From Zerene cesonia (taxonomy: Eukaryota > Arthropoda > Insecta > Lepidoptera > Pieridae): DNA of 64,000 nt. Numbering within the stretch: the first letter of the stretch is position 1; the number at the start of each line of letters is the position of its first letter. A program made the position numbers and the translations under genes. The notes beneath the pieces were generated by a model. The model saw nothing but the letters and a program-made list of their open reading frames with translations, was not told where the DNA came from and did no database searches. Shown one piece after another: positions 38,665 to 50,309 of the stretch. Location: NCBI RefSeq assembly GCF_012273895.1, contig NC_052127.1:1918247-1982246 (forward strand). Direction: 5' to 3'.

Positions 38665-38830
38665 AAACACGAATATGACATTTTCTAAAAAAGATTCCTA
38701 GCTAGATCGATTTATCGCCCCCGAAACCCCCTATATACTAAATTTCATGAAAATCGTTGGAGCTGATTCCGAGATTCCAATTATATATATACAATAATTG
38801 CTCGTTTAAAGATATAAGATAAGATAAGAT
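38665..38830 (-). mobile_element. Repeat shared with 30487-30660
   Basis: It has the same blocks as the earlier copy ('acacgaatatgacattttct', 'atcgcccccgaaacccccta'). It ends in a short 'agataagataagata' run, about 120 nt before the ADAM10-like start codon. Confidence 0.6.
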
Positions 38831-38953
38831 AAAAAGAAGTTAACAAACCTAACTCTCAGAACAAAAGTGTCTATACTATACAGAGTAATACGTCACACTG
38901 ACTCAATCAAAATTTCGTATCTTGTTGTAAGCGATGCCAAATCTATAGTCATA

Positions 38954-41900
38954 ATGAGTTGGATTTTCTTTCTTCTTAGCTTGGTAGCTGGTTTGCAAAA
39001 TGAGGACAAGGCTGAAAGGATCTGCAAGGCATATGGATACAACGTGATCGAAGCCAGATTTGGAAAAGAAGTACACCTGCTGTGTTTGAAGTTGCAGTCT
39101 ACAGGTACGAGCTACAAATTTGTTTAGAAATTAATCCACACAGAGATGAATATGTTTTGCAAATCTCAACAAAACAACAAGAATATTAAACCTGGTCTTA
39201 CTCAGTTTGTATTTAATCAATATAAATTCAAGAATAATTAAAAATAGAATAAACTTGAGAATAATTGTTGAAACATTTTCTCCATAGTACTTTCTTGTAT
39301 TTGATTTTACGCGAGTATTATACATTTAGAAATTAAAAACTTTTTAACGGATTTTAAACGCGATTTATTCATTATATTTAATTTATAATAATTTAACCTT
39401 ACTGTAAAGTGTTCGAAACGTCGGGTTAATAATATGATGAATAAATCGCGTTTAAAATCCGTTAAAAAGTTTTTAATTTTCTCCCTGTTCATTTATTATG
39501 GCAAATTCTTAAAAATGTTGATACAAATCAAAAAACTATTTTGATGCGCGCGCAACGTTAACATAACCACAGGTAACATAATACTATACCATAACTTTAT
39601 AAACAATCTTAATTTGAAATAGTTAAAAAATAACATATCATAGTTGCATAATATTTTAAAACAACATAAACTCGAAAATCTCATTCGCTTTTTCTAGTCT
39701 AGGTCTTCTGGTCATTATGTAAGAAAAATTATCCCATCCCATTGCTACGTTATGTACTCCCTTAATTTTATCCTTCCAGGATCATCTGCACTGACATCAG
39801 AGGAATCAGCTCTGCTCCTGGACCCTGAAGTTAACGACGAACTAACAGATCGTTTGTACCCCCTCGATGATGTTATGATGGCATACGGATTCCCCGTGGA
39901 GGACCCTGCTTCTGGGTCCGCTGAGGGGTACATCGGAGAGGACCAACAGTTCTATGGGGTGCTACATATAGGTAAAAAATTAAATAAAACCAACAAGCTA
40001 TCACATTTTGCTCATTCGAAAGTGGGTGTAAATTAATGAATGCTTCTTTTCAAGCCTTCAAGTTCTAACTTATATCAAACTCTATAAATTAATGTTACTT
40101 AAGTAATCCCTTTATTACATATTTTTTATAACATTATGTAACCAATAAAATTCCCAACTGATCTTAAAGATAATTGACTATATTGGTGGATGAATGATGG
40201 CATTTTTAAACTCGTTTCTAACTTTATTACCGATTGATTTATGAATACGTTAAATATGTTAATAATTTTAATGTCACGTGAACTACAATATACAAGAAAT
40301 TTAAGCGAAACACGTGCCGATTATAAAGGGTCAAATACAAATTGTAAGGGCTTTTAAAAGTAAAGCATTTCTCACTTGTCCGGTCTCAATGATTTTGATA
40401 AACGCAAATCTTGACAATTGCGTCACATAGTAATAGAATAGACATTATTTTCTGTCTTGTAGTTAGTTTAAACTTTATGAGTTAGTTTAAGTATAAATTA
40501 AAAAACAATGTATGCTTATTTCTTCCATATAGACAGGTCAGAGTAATTGGTGGACCAATCTTGGAAACAAATTATGAAGTGAAATTTGTCAGTAGTTAGG
40601 TCCTTGATAGAAAATTTGTGCAGCGTTTGTCATAGATACAGCTTACTGCCCATTTAGTTACTTATAGAGAAATAGCAAAATATATACTTCAGGTAACAGA
40701 ACACTCTACGCGGATCCGTACGGGCGCGACGACCTGACCAAGAAGTTTGGAAGATTCGAGAACGACCACGTGGCGGCGCCGCGGCAGCCTCGCAGCGATC
40801 ATGTACAGGTGATCAGGTGATGCTTTTTATAGCTTATAGATTTTCTTTCTTCTAGCTAACCTTATAGCTAGTCCGAGCTTCCTTTCTTAGTTATAGCTAC
40901 TTATAATCGTAACATATTTTATAAATGTAAAAGTATGTTTGTATGTTTGTAATTTTTTCACGTCGTAAGGGAGTGATTTTATGATATGATTACTATGTCT
41001 GAAGAAAGAGGCCAGGGAATATAGGCAAAGAATAGCCCGCAGCCCGCGATTACTCTCCAATTGATTTCGAGAAAAAAACTCCAAAGTACCAAACGTTAAA
41101 AAAGTTCTCAAAAAGTGTTTCCCGCTATTGTCACATTTTTAGTGTGATGAATGTACAATCAAATGCAAATACAATTTTTCAATTCGAACTAAACAAACAA
41201 ACTCGTTAGTTTTTACACGCTTTTTATTAGCTTCTTTTAATATCACAATAATGTTATAAATGTGAAAGTTTGTCGGTCAATCATGCTGAAACTACTGAAC
41301 GGAATTTAATGAAATTTGGTATACAGAGAGGGTATGAGCTGACTTGTGTGATAGGATACTTTTTATCCCGACTAAAAGGTCCTTTCAGCTAAAACAGGAA
41401 TCTTGATATCCGGGCGAAGCCGCGACAAGCGTCTAGTTATGTTTAATTAATGACTTCACTACCAATTCCTCCCTTTAATATTTTTCATTTCTAGGAGTTA
41501 TCACTCTTTTATAAATTAACTGCGACTTTTTTTTTGCTTTTTGTTAAAAAAATCTACAAAGTACTGTATATAATGAAGTATACATAGTTTAAAATTAAAT
41601 TTCTGCCATAGGAAGATAATAACTTTGCACAACTACCCTATTTCCCGTATCGGTACCAAGAGAGAGCACACAAGCCAGGTATAGCAAGGGCCAGGATCTG
41701 CGACTTGCTCCTCCTGGCGGACAAGGAGTTCTTTGACAAGGTAAATTGCACATTAGTTTTATTTTTGAGCAAGATTTTAATAATGAAAACTACACATAAC
41801 TACTATAAAAATTACGTGAAATCTTTTGAATACATCCACCTCTTTTTATTTTATATACCTACCTCAAAATCTGTCTCAGAATTAAAACTAATGTAATGAA

Positions 41901-44900
41901 ATGCCATCCCTAATCTGCTAAGCTGATTATGCTTACCAAATAACACACCCAAAATAAACTTTCGAATCCATCTTCTGGAGCTTTCTAGTAGAAATAAACC
42001 TTTTACTTCGTAGATAGATGTTTTCCACTGGATTGCAAGTTATCATGTGTTTTTAAAATTCGATTTTTTATGAATTACAAAGGATGCGAATTCGAGCCTC
42101 AAGCACGTCTTACGCAGAATGATACACGCGGTGGCCCAGGCGGACATCATCTTTAGAAACGCAGATTTTAACGAAGACGGGATTCCTGATAATATAGGTA
42201 AGTGCTTAACAATTATGTCAGTGCGCAATATTATTCTCGTATCAAGATGTGATGGTGGTATTTCACCAAATTTGATAACAATCATGCTAACTATAAGTCG
42301 TCAAATTATGAAGTTTTTATGTTAACATGCTGATGCAAACGGAGAAAATTATAACAAAAAAATATGTATATTAATATAAAATTAATATTAAAAAAAATGT
42401 GTACTCTGACATAAAGGTAGACCGCCTCCTAAGTACTGTGGTTAACGCGTGAGTCTAGAACTGAGGGTTCCTGGGTTCAATTTCCAGTGGAATCACTAAA
42501 AAAGGCCTCAATCTAGCAGGACTCAGTAGACAGATCTATATATATATATCTATATATCAGATATCACTTACTTGTCCTTAAAGAAAATCAGTGAAACAGA
42601 TTGTTGTTTTTCTGCCCCATACCCCAGGTGGTTAGGGGACACAGGATCACTTTTTGACATAAAGGTAAAAAGTAAAGTTATCTCAACACCACACCCTGCT
42701 AACCATTGTAGGTTTCTCCGTGAAGTATATCCTAGTGCTTACGTCACACGAGACCAACGGCCGTGTTTTTGGAGACCTGGCCAGCGAGCGATCTGTGGAT
42801 GGCCGGTCGTATCTCATGCGCTTTGCCAGACTACGGAGGTTGTCTGAAGTGTGTCTTGGCGTCGCTTTCTCTGGACACGCCTTTAACAATCGGACTCTGG
42901 GATTGAGGTAAAGATTATTTAATAAAATTCATAATCTTTTTTCATAAATCATTAACCATTTAAAAATGACTAAATGACACCATAATCTAATTCCTGCAGG
43001 TAAGGACTTGTAGAAATAAATAGATATATGTAATTGGTTCTCTATCGATTTACAAACTAAATAAATCAAAAAAAAATCTTAATTACTTAATGGTAAACGT
43101 TAACGTAACTTCAAAAAGAAGGTGTTATCCCATGGAGACAATCAGAATCACGAAGTCAGACTTCCCTTTTTACTTTGCGCGAACATAAAACATGGTAGGT
43201 CTACCAGATGTTATGTAAGTCAGAAACATAATTAAATAAATACAAAATAGACGTAAGAGACGTAAACTTTCTGTATTAAATGTGAATTTCTAATTTTATT
43301 TTCTCAATTACTTTCTTCCTATAGAATTCATCATATTCATATCATATTCTTTAATGTATATAGTCCTCTATATACTTGTGTACACCAATCATTTGCTTAT
43401 TTTCAGTTTTACATCACTCGGGGGCGGCATGGGCGGCGCGGCAGGCGGTCTTTGCGACAGGCGCGCGTTCGGACGCTCGTTCAACACGCTTGCGCTTGCG
43501 CATGCGACCGCGGACGGGGCGGAGAGGGTGCCGGAGAGAATCGCTGCGTTGACGCTTGCGCATGAAATGGGTGACTCGTTGGAGATTTATAATTGTTATA
43601 CTTATGACGGGCCACATACTTGTAGAGGAATTAGCTAGAAGGTAGTGGTCGCTTTCAAACACACCACAACAGATCAATTAACCGCTCTGACATTAAAAAA
43701 AGCAGGCGTTGTAGACCTAATACTCGCGGTCACTTTAGCGCGGTGAATGTGTAAGACGAATTAACTTATCGGTGAAGTAGTATTTATTTCTTAAATATGT
43801 TAGTAAAAGAAGAAAAGTATTCATTTTACACAATTTACAAAACAATGTGGTTAAAATTTTATAAAACATACTAAAATAACAAATAAAGAAACTTCCGACA
43901 AAAAGCATACAACGAAATTATATCAGTTAGCCAGACTACCTTTACTGTGCACCATTTACAATTAGCCTGTGGACACACTCGAAGGAAGTAATAGCCAACA
44001 GAAAAGCTAGCTAGCTGTTACAAATTCTCTATAATATACTGATTATTGGTAGTTTATTCATTTATCAAGCGATTTAGGGATTATTTTTTGTTCTGAAAAT
44101 ATTCCAGGGCACAGTTTCGGTGCGCACCACGACGACAATTTCCCCAACCCCGAGTGCCGGGGATACCTGATGGGCTCACAATCTTCCACGTCCGAAACGG
44201 GACACAAGTACCAGTTCTCGCTGTGCAGCAAGCGACTAGTGGCCGCCACCTTGAGCAGCATGAGCTATTGCATGGCGGTGGTGGATAGACCTTATTGTGG
44301 GAATGGTAAATATATATCCACGTGCCACAGTCATGCATGCGTGTATGCAGTAGAGACTGATAGAGAACTGCAACATCTCTCCTTCTAATCTATCCATAAT
44401 TACTTACATTGCACGCGTGTATGCATTCAATAATTTCTTTACGTGTACTCTGTACCAGACCAAGTGAGACAATTTAGTTGATTCTATAATTAAAGGGGTT
44501 TTTCAAGTTTTTTTTACTATATTTACTGTTATTATTACTTGTATATGTAATCTACCCGCAGGTATAGTCGAAGAAGGCGAGGCCTGCGACTGCGGACTCC
44601 CGTTTCACTGTAACAGCAGGGATCCGTGCTGCACCCCACGGGCGGGAGGAGCTCTCGCCTTTGAAGATGGGTAATTAAAATTTTATAAATTCAATTTTAG
44701 AACCTAATAACAATTAAGTGTGTTTTTTTTTGTTCTCAGAGCTCTTCATAAAGAAGGTTGCTCCGTGGCACCAACGGCTACGTGCCATCCGTCACAGGGC
44801 TTGTGCTGTAAAGCGGATTGTCATTTCGCCAATCTCACTAAAAGCGGAATTGTAGGTGCTATAATACAAACCTTTTTTTTAATTAAATAATTGTGATATA

Positions 44901-46664
44901 AAGGTAAATTAGAATAGAAAAGGAATTACCTATATCATCGACTTTGCACATATCTAATTTAACTTTTTTTACGTAAATTTTTTTCTCTTTTCGTTGAACA
45001 AGGTAATTATCACTGCACTGTTAATTTACTATTATTTCATTCCAATATTTGAGAATCAAAAATAGTACAGAAATTCAGAAATTATGATTTTCAATTAAGG
45101 ATTGCACATGGCAAGACATGGCGTGCACATGTGTCAACGTAAATGACTGTCGGTGTGGTCTTGGCGGGAAATGTTTAGCTGACAGGAGCTGTCACGCGGC
45201 TGAATGCGCCACCCTCGGCCTGAGTGAATGCATTTGTCCGAAAACAGGCATTGTAATTATTAATATTCAACAAATATGTATAAAAAAAATCGCATTATTA
45301 CTAAAATTAAACATTATTTTTGATTTCCACATTGCCCATTTACTTTGACTTACTGCTTGACAGGATTACTGGGTGATAGGATACTTTTTATCCCGATTAA
45401 ATGTGCCCTTGGGATAGACAGGCAAAGCCGCGTATAGAAGCTAGGAAATGATATAAATTAAAGCATTTAATGCGATTTATTAATTATTTGATTTATTCCG
45501 ACTTTTGAATACTTTACAGCGACCATGGCGACAGTGAGACTGGTCAGATTCTTAGTGATGTAATTCTACATAACAATATTTCAGGGTGGTGTTCTAGAGG
45601 AACTAAAAATGTGTGGTATCTGCTGTCAGTTATATGATGGCAACACTACGAAGTGCGTAGGCGCCGAAATTGCAGCCAAACATGCTATGAGTGCGGACTT
45701 GTTACCGAACGACTGGCCCGATCCTCAATATATAGGACGTAAGTACGCATTTAAAATTCAAATTTCCTTCTTTATAATATGAAAAAAAAATTCTGATTTC
45801 TTAATGATCTTTTAATAAATAGGTAGCTAGTTTAGTGTAATATTTAAATCAAAATAACACATCACTAAAATTTGTAACTACAATCTTAATAAAACTTATA
45901 AAAACTAGAGTTTAGAAGGGTTCGCGTAGTTATCAAGTACTAAATTAAGTGGCCAATTGTACCTATCAAATAAAAAAGAAAGCTGTACATACCTCACACA
46001 CTCACAGCTCACAGCTTTTTCTATTTAAATGTACCATTTACTTGTTCTTATTGAAAAACTATACAACACTACTAACATGTCAATTTGTGGGAAAATATAT
46101 GTTAAAATTATTTCAGTGGTAAATTTTTAACAATAAAATACAAAATTTTCAGCAAATGTCACATTAAACATTTGCAACACCAAAACATGTACGTCACGTA
46201 CGATACGCGCGTGGCCCGCTGGCGATGTGTGTGTAATGAACAACGTGGTTGGCGTGTGTTCACCACGTGGAGTATGCAAGAGCGTGAAAGTGTTGCCAAC
46301 TTCAAACATTTACCCTGACGTTGTGGTAATTATGACTTGATCAAGCATGATGTAATTGAGACCAACAAATATTGAATAGAATAATTGGGGTAAGAGAGTA
46401 CAAAAAATAAAAATCTAAATGTGTCGAAATAACATGTAACTATCAGTTGATTGTTTGATATGTGAAAGCAATCAAGCGCAAAATTGCTTCGTAAATTTTC
46501 GCTTAAATTTCGCAATAGAATGATAATTTATAATATATACCAATTATATATCTAATATTCCATATTATTCACAGAGCATAAATTTAATGAGTCGGAGAAA
46601 TGGTGCATCAGAAATATTAAAATCAAGCAGAAGATTTTTTATAACATTTTTATTAATCATATAA
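38954..46664 (+). CDS. ADAM10-like zinc metalloproteinase (disintegrin and metalloproteinase), apparently without transmembrane helix
   Basis: Exons: 38954-39104, 39780-39971, 40693-40808, 41612-41740, 42083-42197, 42712-42907, 43407-43570, 44108-44305, 44562-44670, 44740-44851, 45100-45252, 45585-45738, 46153-46325, 46575-46664; phases agree and give 683 residues. ADAM10-type proteases cut membrane proteins such as Notch. The start follows from a signal peptide ('MSWIFFLLSLVAG'); an upstream in-frame ATG at 38867 lacks one. A diverged prodomain is followed by a catalytic domain with HEMGHSFGAHHD (352-363), a Met-turn 'GYLMG', then a disintegrin part from 'CGNGIVEEGEACDCG' and Cys-rich regions. 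It ends 'RRFFITFLLII', too short for a normal transmembrane helix. If the last intron is retained, translation stops at 46340. ADAM17 is a less likely relative. An extra upstream coding exon is not excluded. Confidence 0.82.
39331..39478. repeat. Perfect 42-bp inverted repeat with 64-nt loop (MITE-like)
   Basis: Arms 39331-39372 and 39437-39478 are exact reverse complements; they contain 'tttttaacggattttaaacg' and 'cgatttattcat'. The loop holds 'gttcgaaacgtcgggttaat'. A diverged single arm lies at 37980-38010. It lies in intron 1 of the ADAM10-like gene. Confidence 0.9.
41245..41437 (+). mobile_element. RTE-like 3'-tail repeat, family C
   Basis: It goes from 'ataatgttataaatgtgaaa' to 'gaagccgcgacaagcgtcta'. 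It is the most complete family C copy. It lies in intron 3 of the ADAM10-like gene. Confidence 0.65.
42407..42667 (+). mobile_element. tRNA-derived SINE with 13-bp target-site duplication
   Basis: The 235-bp insert (42420-42654) is bounded by the direct repeat 'tgacataaaggta' at 42407-42419 and 42655-42667. Near its start are A-box-like 'tggttaacgcg' and B-box-like 'gggttcaatttcc', in the order and spacing of a tRNA-derived promoter. A (TA)n run lies in the middle and 'ctgccccataccccaggtgg' near the end. It lies in intron 5 of the ADAM10-like gene, ending about 45 nt before exon 6. Confidence 0.75.
46649..46654 (-). terminator. Probable poly(A) signal of JMJD7
   Basis: AATAAA on the minus strand, 83 nt after the JMJD7 stop codon. 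It falls inside the last coding exon of the ADAM10-like gene on the other strand. Confidence 0.5.
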
Positions 46665-46668
46665 TAAA
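46663..46668 (+). terminator. Probable poly(A) signal of the ADAM10-like gene
   Basis: AATAAA overlaps the last two bases of the TAA stop (46662-46664). Its position supports exon 14 as the terminal exon. A 3' UTR would then be only 10-30 nt long. Confidence 0.45.
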
Positions 46669-46736
46669 AATATACATTAATATACAAATACTTTCTGTCA
46701 TTTTTAACAAACTAACGAAAATGATTACTCTGGTGG

Positions 46737-49700
46737 TTATAAATTTTTAGTTGCATTTTCACATAATTTTTCTAACATTTTAAAGTAGCAGTATTTAATA
46801 TCAAATTCCATATCGTACCAGTAGTTAACGGCTATGCAACCGTGACTTTGGGTGACGTGGTGGAACCATAGACTAGGGAGGTATAGACAATCGCCTTTGT
46901 TCAATCGAATTTTGTATCTGTGGGCTCTTTCAAATTGTGGATATTTTGCTAAGTCGGGATTCAGGGGATCTGAAAATAGAATTATGCTAATGAAGTTTGT
47001 TTTAATAACTTAACAGGGAGTTGGGAAATAGAGTGTTTATCATAGTTTACATGTGTATGTACGAAAGAAAATCTTGTTTGTCACATCCCTTATAACTCAA
47101 GAACGTCTGAATGGATTTGATGAATTTTGGTTCATCCGACAAGTATTATTTACTCTTCAACAAAATTGTACAAAGAAGGCACTTAAAAATAACTTGGGCT
47201 AAAATAAAGGATCTGTTTAGCTGAGGGGTTCTGAAAGTAATACAAATAAATAATAACATACATACCTACACAAATCCAGGGCAAAGTAATACTTCCATCA
47301 GAACAATCAGCTATCGGTACTATTTCCCAATCGTTATTTCGTTTAAAAACAGCTTGTGGGTATTTCTTATAAGGTACATATGGGAGGTCAGTGGGAGGGA
47401 TGAGTATAAACTCCTTGTATCCATCGATAACACAGTATATGTTCTCGTATGGGTCTTTGTGCACTGAAATTGTGGGTTAACAGGTTGAGTTTTAGTTTAT
47501 TTTCGAACGTCACTTATAAAACACAATGAATTTATTACGAACATGATGTATGAGGAGTATAATATGTATATGATTCAAACTCAAAATATTTTTATTCATG
47601 TAAACTTTATGAGTACTTATGAATAATATCAGTCATTTCAATGATAGAACTAAGTACTCTATCAAATGGTGCCTTTTCATTGACTGTTTCAATTAATATT
47701 CTACTAATACTATAAATGCGAAAGTTTGTTGGTATAGAGGATATATGGATGTTTGTTAGTCTGCAGACAAAAGTAGCTTATCATATCTGTATGACATTTG
47801 GTACAGAGATATATTATAGTCTGGATTAGCATGTTGGGTACTTTTTACCCAGGTACAGGGTTACTAGCTGTATATCAAAATAATATAAATTTCCACAAGC
47901 TCTTGGACCAATTTTGAAGATTTTTCACCACTGTATATGACCCAGGATAAGATGGGCTGACTAGTTTATATAATATTCAGTGAATTGACTAATAAGATAA
48001 ATAAAGAACGTAAAATTTTCATTTAAAGACAGTATGAAAGCTATAGATCATTAAAACTTACTAGATGTAATGGCTCTTTCGTCGCCCATCCAAAAGTTCA
48101 CAGCATCTGGTTTTTTATTAAATGCCTCACTTGCAAACTTGACATCCAATTCCACATCCGCCAACAGCTCTTTGAAATCTTCAGTCAAATTTGAGTTTTG
48201 TTTCTGTATGTATGGGATATAATTTTCCCTGAAATATTTAATATATGTAATCAATTGATTGTTGAAATTTTCTTTCGCCTGTACATTGTCACAATCAAGA
48301 TAATGCTGTATATTTTAGCTATTGCATGCGGCTTATATTTATTATACATATAAACCTTCATTTAGAATCACTCTATCTGTAGAAAACTGCATTAAAACTT
48401 GTTGCACAGTTTTAAGGAATATCCCACACAATACCCATTTAAAATTCCATACCAGCTGTTAAATTTATTGTTTAATGCACACTACAGATGTCTCCTGTGA
48501 ATAGCAACAGTGTGTATTAAACTTATTTGTACTAAATGTCTACAGTACACTTCCCCAGTTGAGCAAAATTTAATATTTGGGGTAGTATCATTCTAACACA
48601 TAGGTTTTATATGGAACAGTAAGTATTCTAAAATATATAATGAAATCTCAACATGTGTAGATAGTTCATGGGCCGATGGGGTTATTAATTATAATCTAGA
48701 AATAAGCTCCCACAAATAATTTTGAGATACCTCTATCAAGCAGTCAAACAATAAATGTTAAATAAAAAGGAATAAGTAGTACAGAAGGTAAGGAGTATAT
48801 TAAATTCAGACATTTTCTTTGATACAGCAAAAAATAATCACACATTTATATATTAACAATATTTACCTCAAACCCACAATACCTTTTAGCCTCAAGCATG
48901 GTAAGGAATTCAGACATGGTTGTTTCAACTTCCAAAGGCATCACAAAGTGTTCCTCACCAGATTTATCTTTGGTGATACCATCAGCGTATCCATTTGGTG
49001 TGACAGCTACTGTCACTAATTTATCTGGAATAGTTTTCCTGTAATTTGAGATGGAATAAAGGAAATAAATAAAAAAAATGTGCTTCATGATACTTCTAAT
49101 AAAATAAATCTGAAAAAAATTATTCTTCTTTAGACAACAACAAACAATGAAAAAGCATTAGTGGTGTCAGTGCAGTCACATGTGAGGAAGAGGGGGTTCA
49201 TGTTTTATTCAAAGAGATGTGTATGTGAAATTCTTATAAATCCCCACATACTAATATTATACAAGTGAACATAAATAATAAACTCTGTCTGTCTCTTCTT
49301 CACGTCTAAGTCATTGAATCGATTTGGTTGTCATAAGATAAAGCACTGGGAAACATAAAATAGTTTTCATTCCAGAAATCCTATTACCCCAGGAAATCCC
49401 TGGGTCTGTCTAAGTTTCCTTTGACTGCGCGACACCATGAACGAAGGTTGGTTTTATAGTAATTACCTAAAGTATTCAGAACTCCATTTGTGTGTCGCAG
49501 GCCATTTTGAGCATCCACCTCTTATTATAACAGGGATATTTTTGGAAACATACTCTCTGAGAAATTCTAGTGCATCAACGCTGTAAACCTCAGCTATTCT
49601 TCCAGGTAAATATAACTCTAAAATTTTAAATACCGTCTTTTTAATTTTTAACTGACTAAATGTACATATCTACGTTTGATTACAAATGTATTACGTACCT

Positions 49701-49750
49701 GATGTTTCTTCACTTAAAATACCGAGAGCTTCTTTTATCTTCCTGGACAT
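46737..49750 (-). CDS. JMJD7: JMJD7-like 2-oxoglutarate/Fe(II) dioxygenase (lysyl hydroxylase)
   Basis: Exons on the minus strand: 49750-49699, 49617-49467, 49038-48867, 48278-48062, 47463-47266, 46969-46737 (TAA); 340 residues, against 316 in human JMJD7. The family hydroxylates lysines of the GTPases DRG1/2, using iron and 2-oxoglutarate. Strong matches are 'VTVAVTPNGYADGI', 'YIQKQNSNL', 'DAVNFWMGDERAITSMHKDP' and 'LPSLWFHHVTQSHGCIAVNY'. Iron ligands are expected at H199 and D201 (HKD) and at the first His of HHV (300-302). The extra length is partly an insert of about 17 residues before 'ENYIPYIQKQ', produced by the only phase-correct acceptor at exon 4. Exon 5 uses the second of two nearby donors to keep frame. 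The start ATG at 49750 has a purine at -3. Confidence 0.9.
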
Positions 49751-50309
49751 TTTTGAAGTATTTTTAATTTTTAATTCGTATTATATTCATTTTTAACCAT
49801 TAAACATTAAAGCTAATGTAAACATAACCTAAGAGAAAAGTCAATGTCAGTAATATTAGACATTGATTTATTTGTATGAAGATTCGTATCACAGATCTGT
49901 ATAGATCGTAGACAAAGAAGTATAGATTAATTAGGTAGTTAAAACTAGACATTGGCGCAGTACTTGTAATGGGTAGAGCTATTTACATAGAAATAATTTA
50001 AATACCAACCCACCAATTGTTTCTTTATAATGTTAGCTTTATTGTGGTTAATTTGAACTGTTAGTCTATAATAAATCCATTATGAAAAGAAAACGAAACC
50101 TTTAGTTTTCAAGAACATCGCCTTTTTGGGGTTAAACTCGGATATAGATAATTTCACAGTCAACATTTCAAATACGTGATATTTAACAGACGCTATGTTC
50201 ATGGTGTCGAGGACATATTATTAAACAAAAATCAGCAAATGGACTCATTTTAAACATAAAATTTTTATTCAAAATAGGATGCAAATCTATATAAAACTAT
50301 AATATATTT

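Larger units (their letters stand above)
35691..38953. other. Intergenic region between the divergent transporter and ADAM10-like genes
   Basis: The two genes point away from each other, so both promoters should lie here; no TATA box or initiator can be claimed. The stretch holds repeat copies at 36078-36255, 36580-36781, 37120-37305 and 38665-38830. A fragment at 37975-38010 resembles one arm of the inverted repeat at 39331-39478. Confidence 0.6.

Noticed and set aside
42572..42911. Three overlapping frames on both strands near ADAM10-like exon 6
   Set aside because: They combine SINE sequence with the exon in wrong frames; the true exon is 42712-42907.
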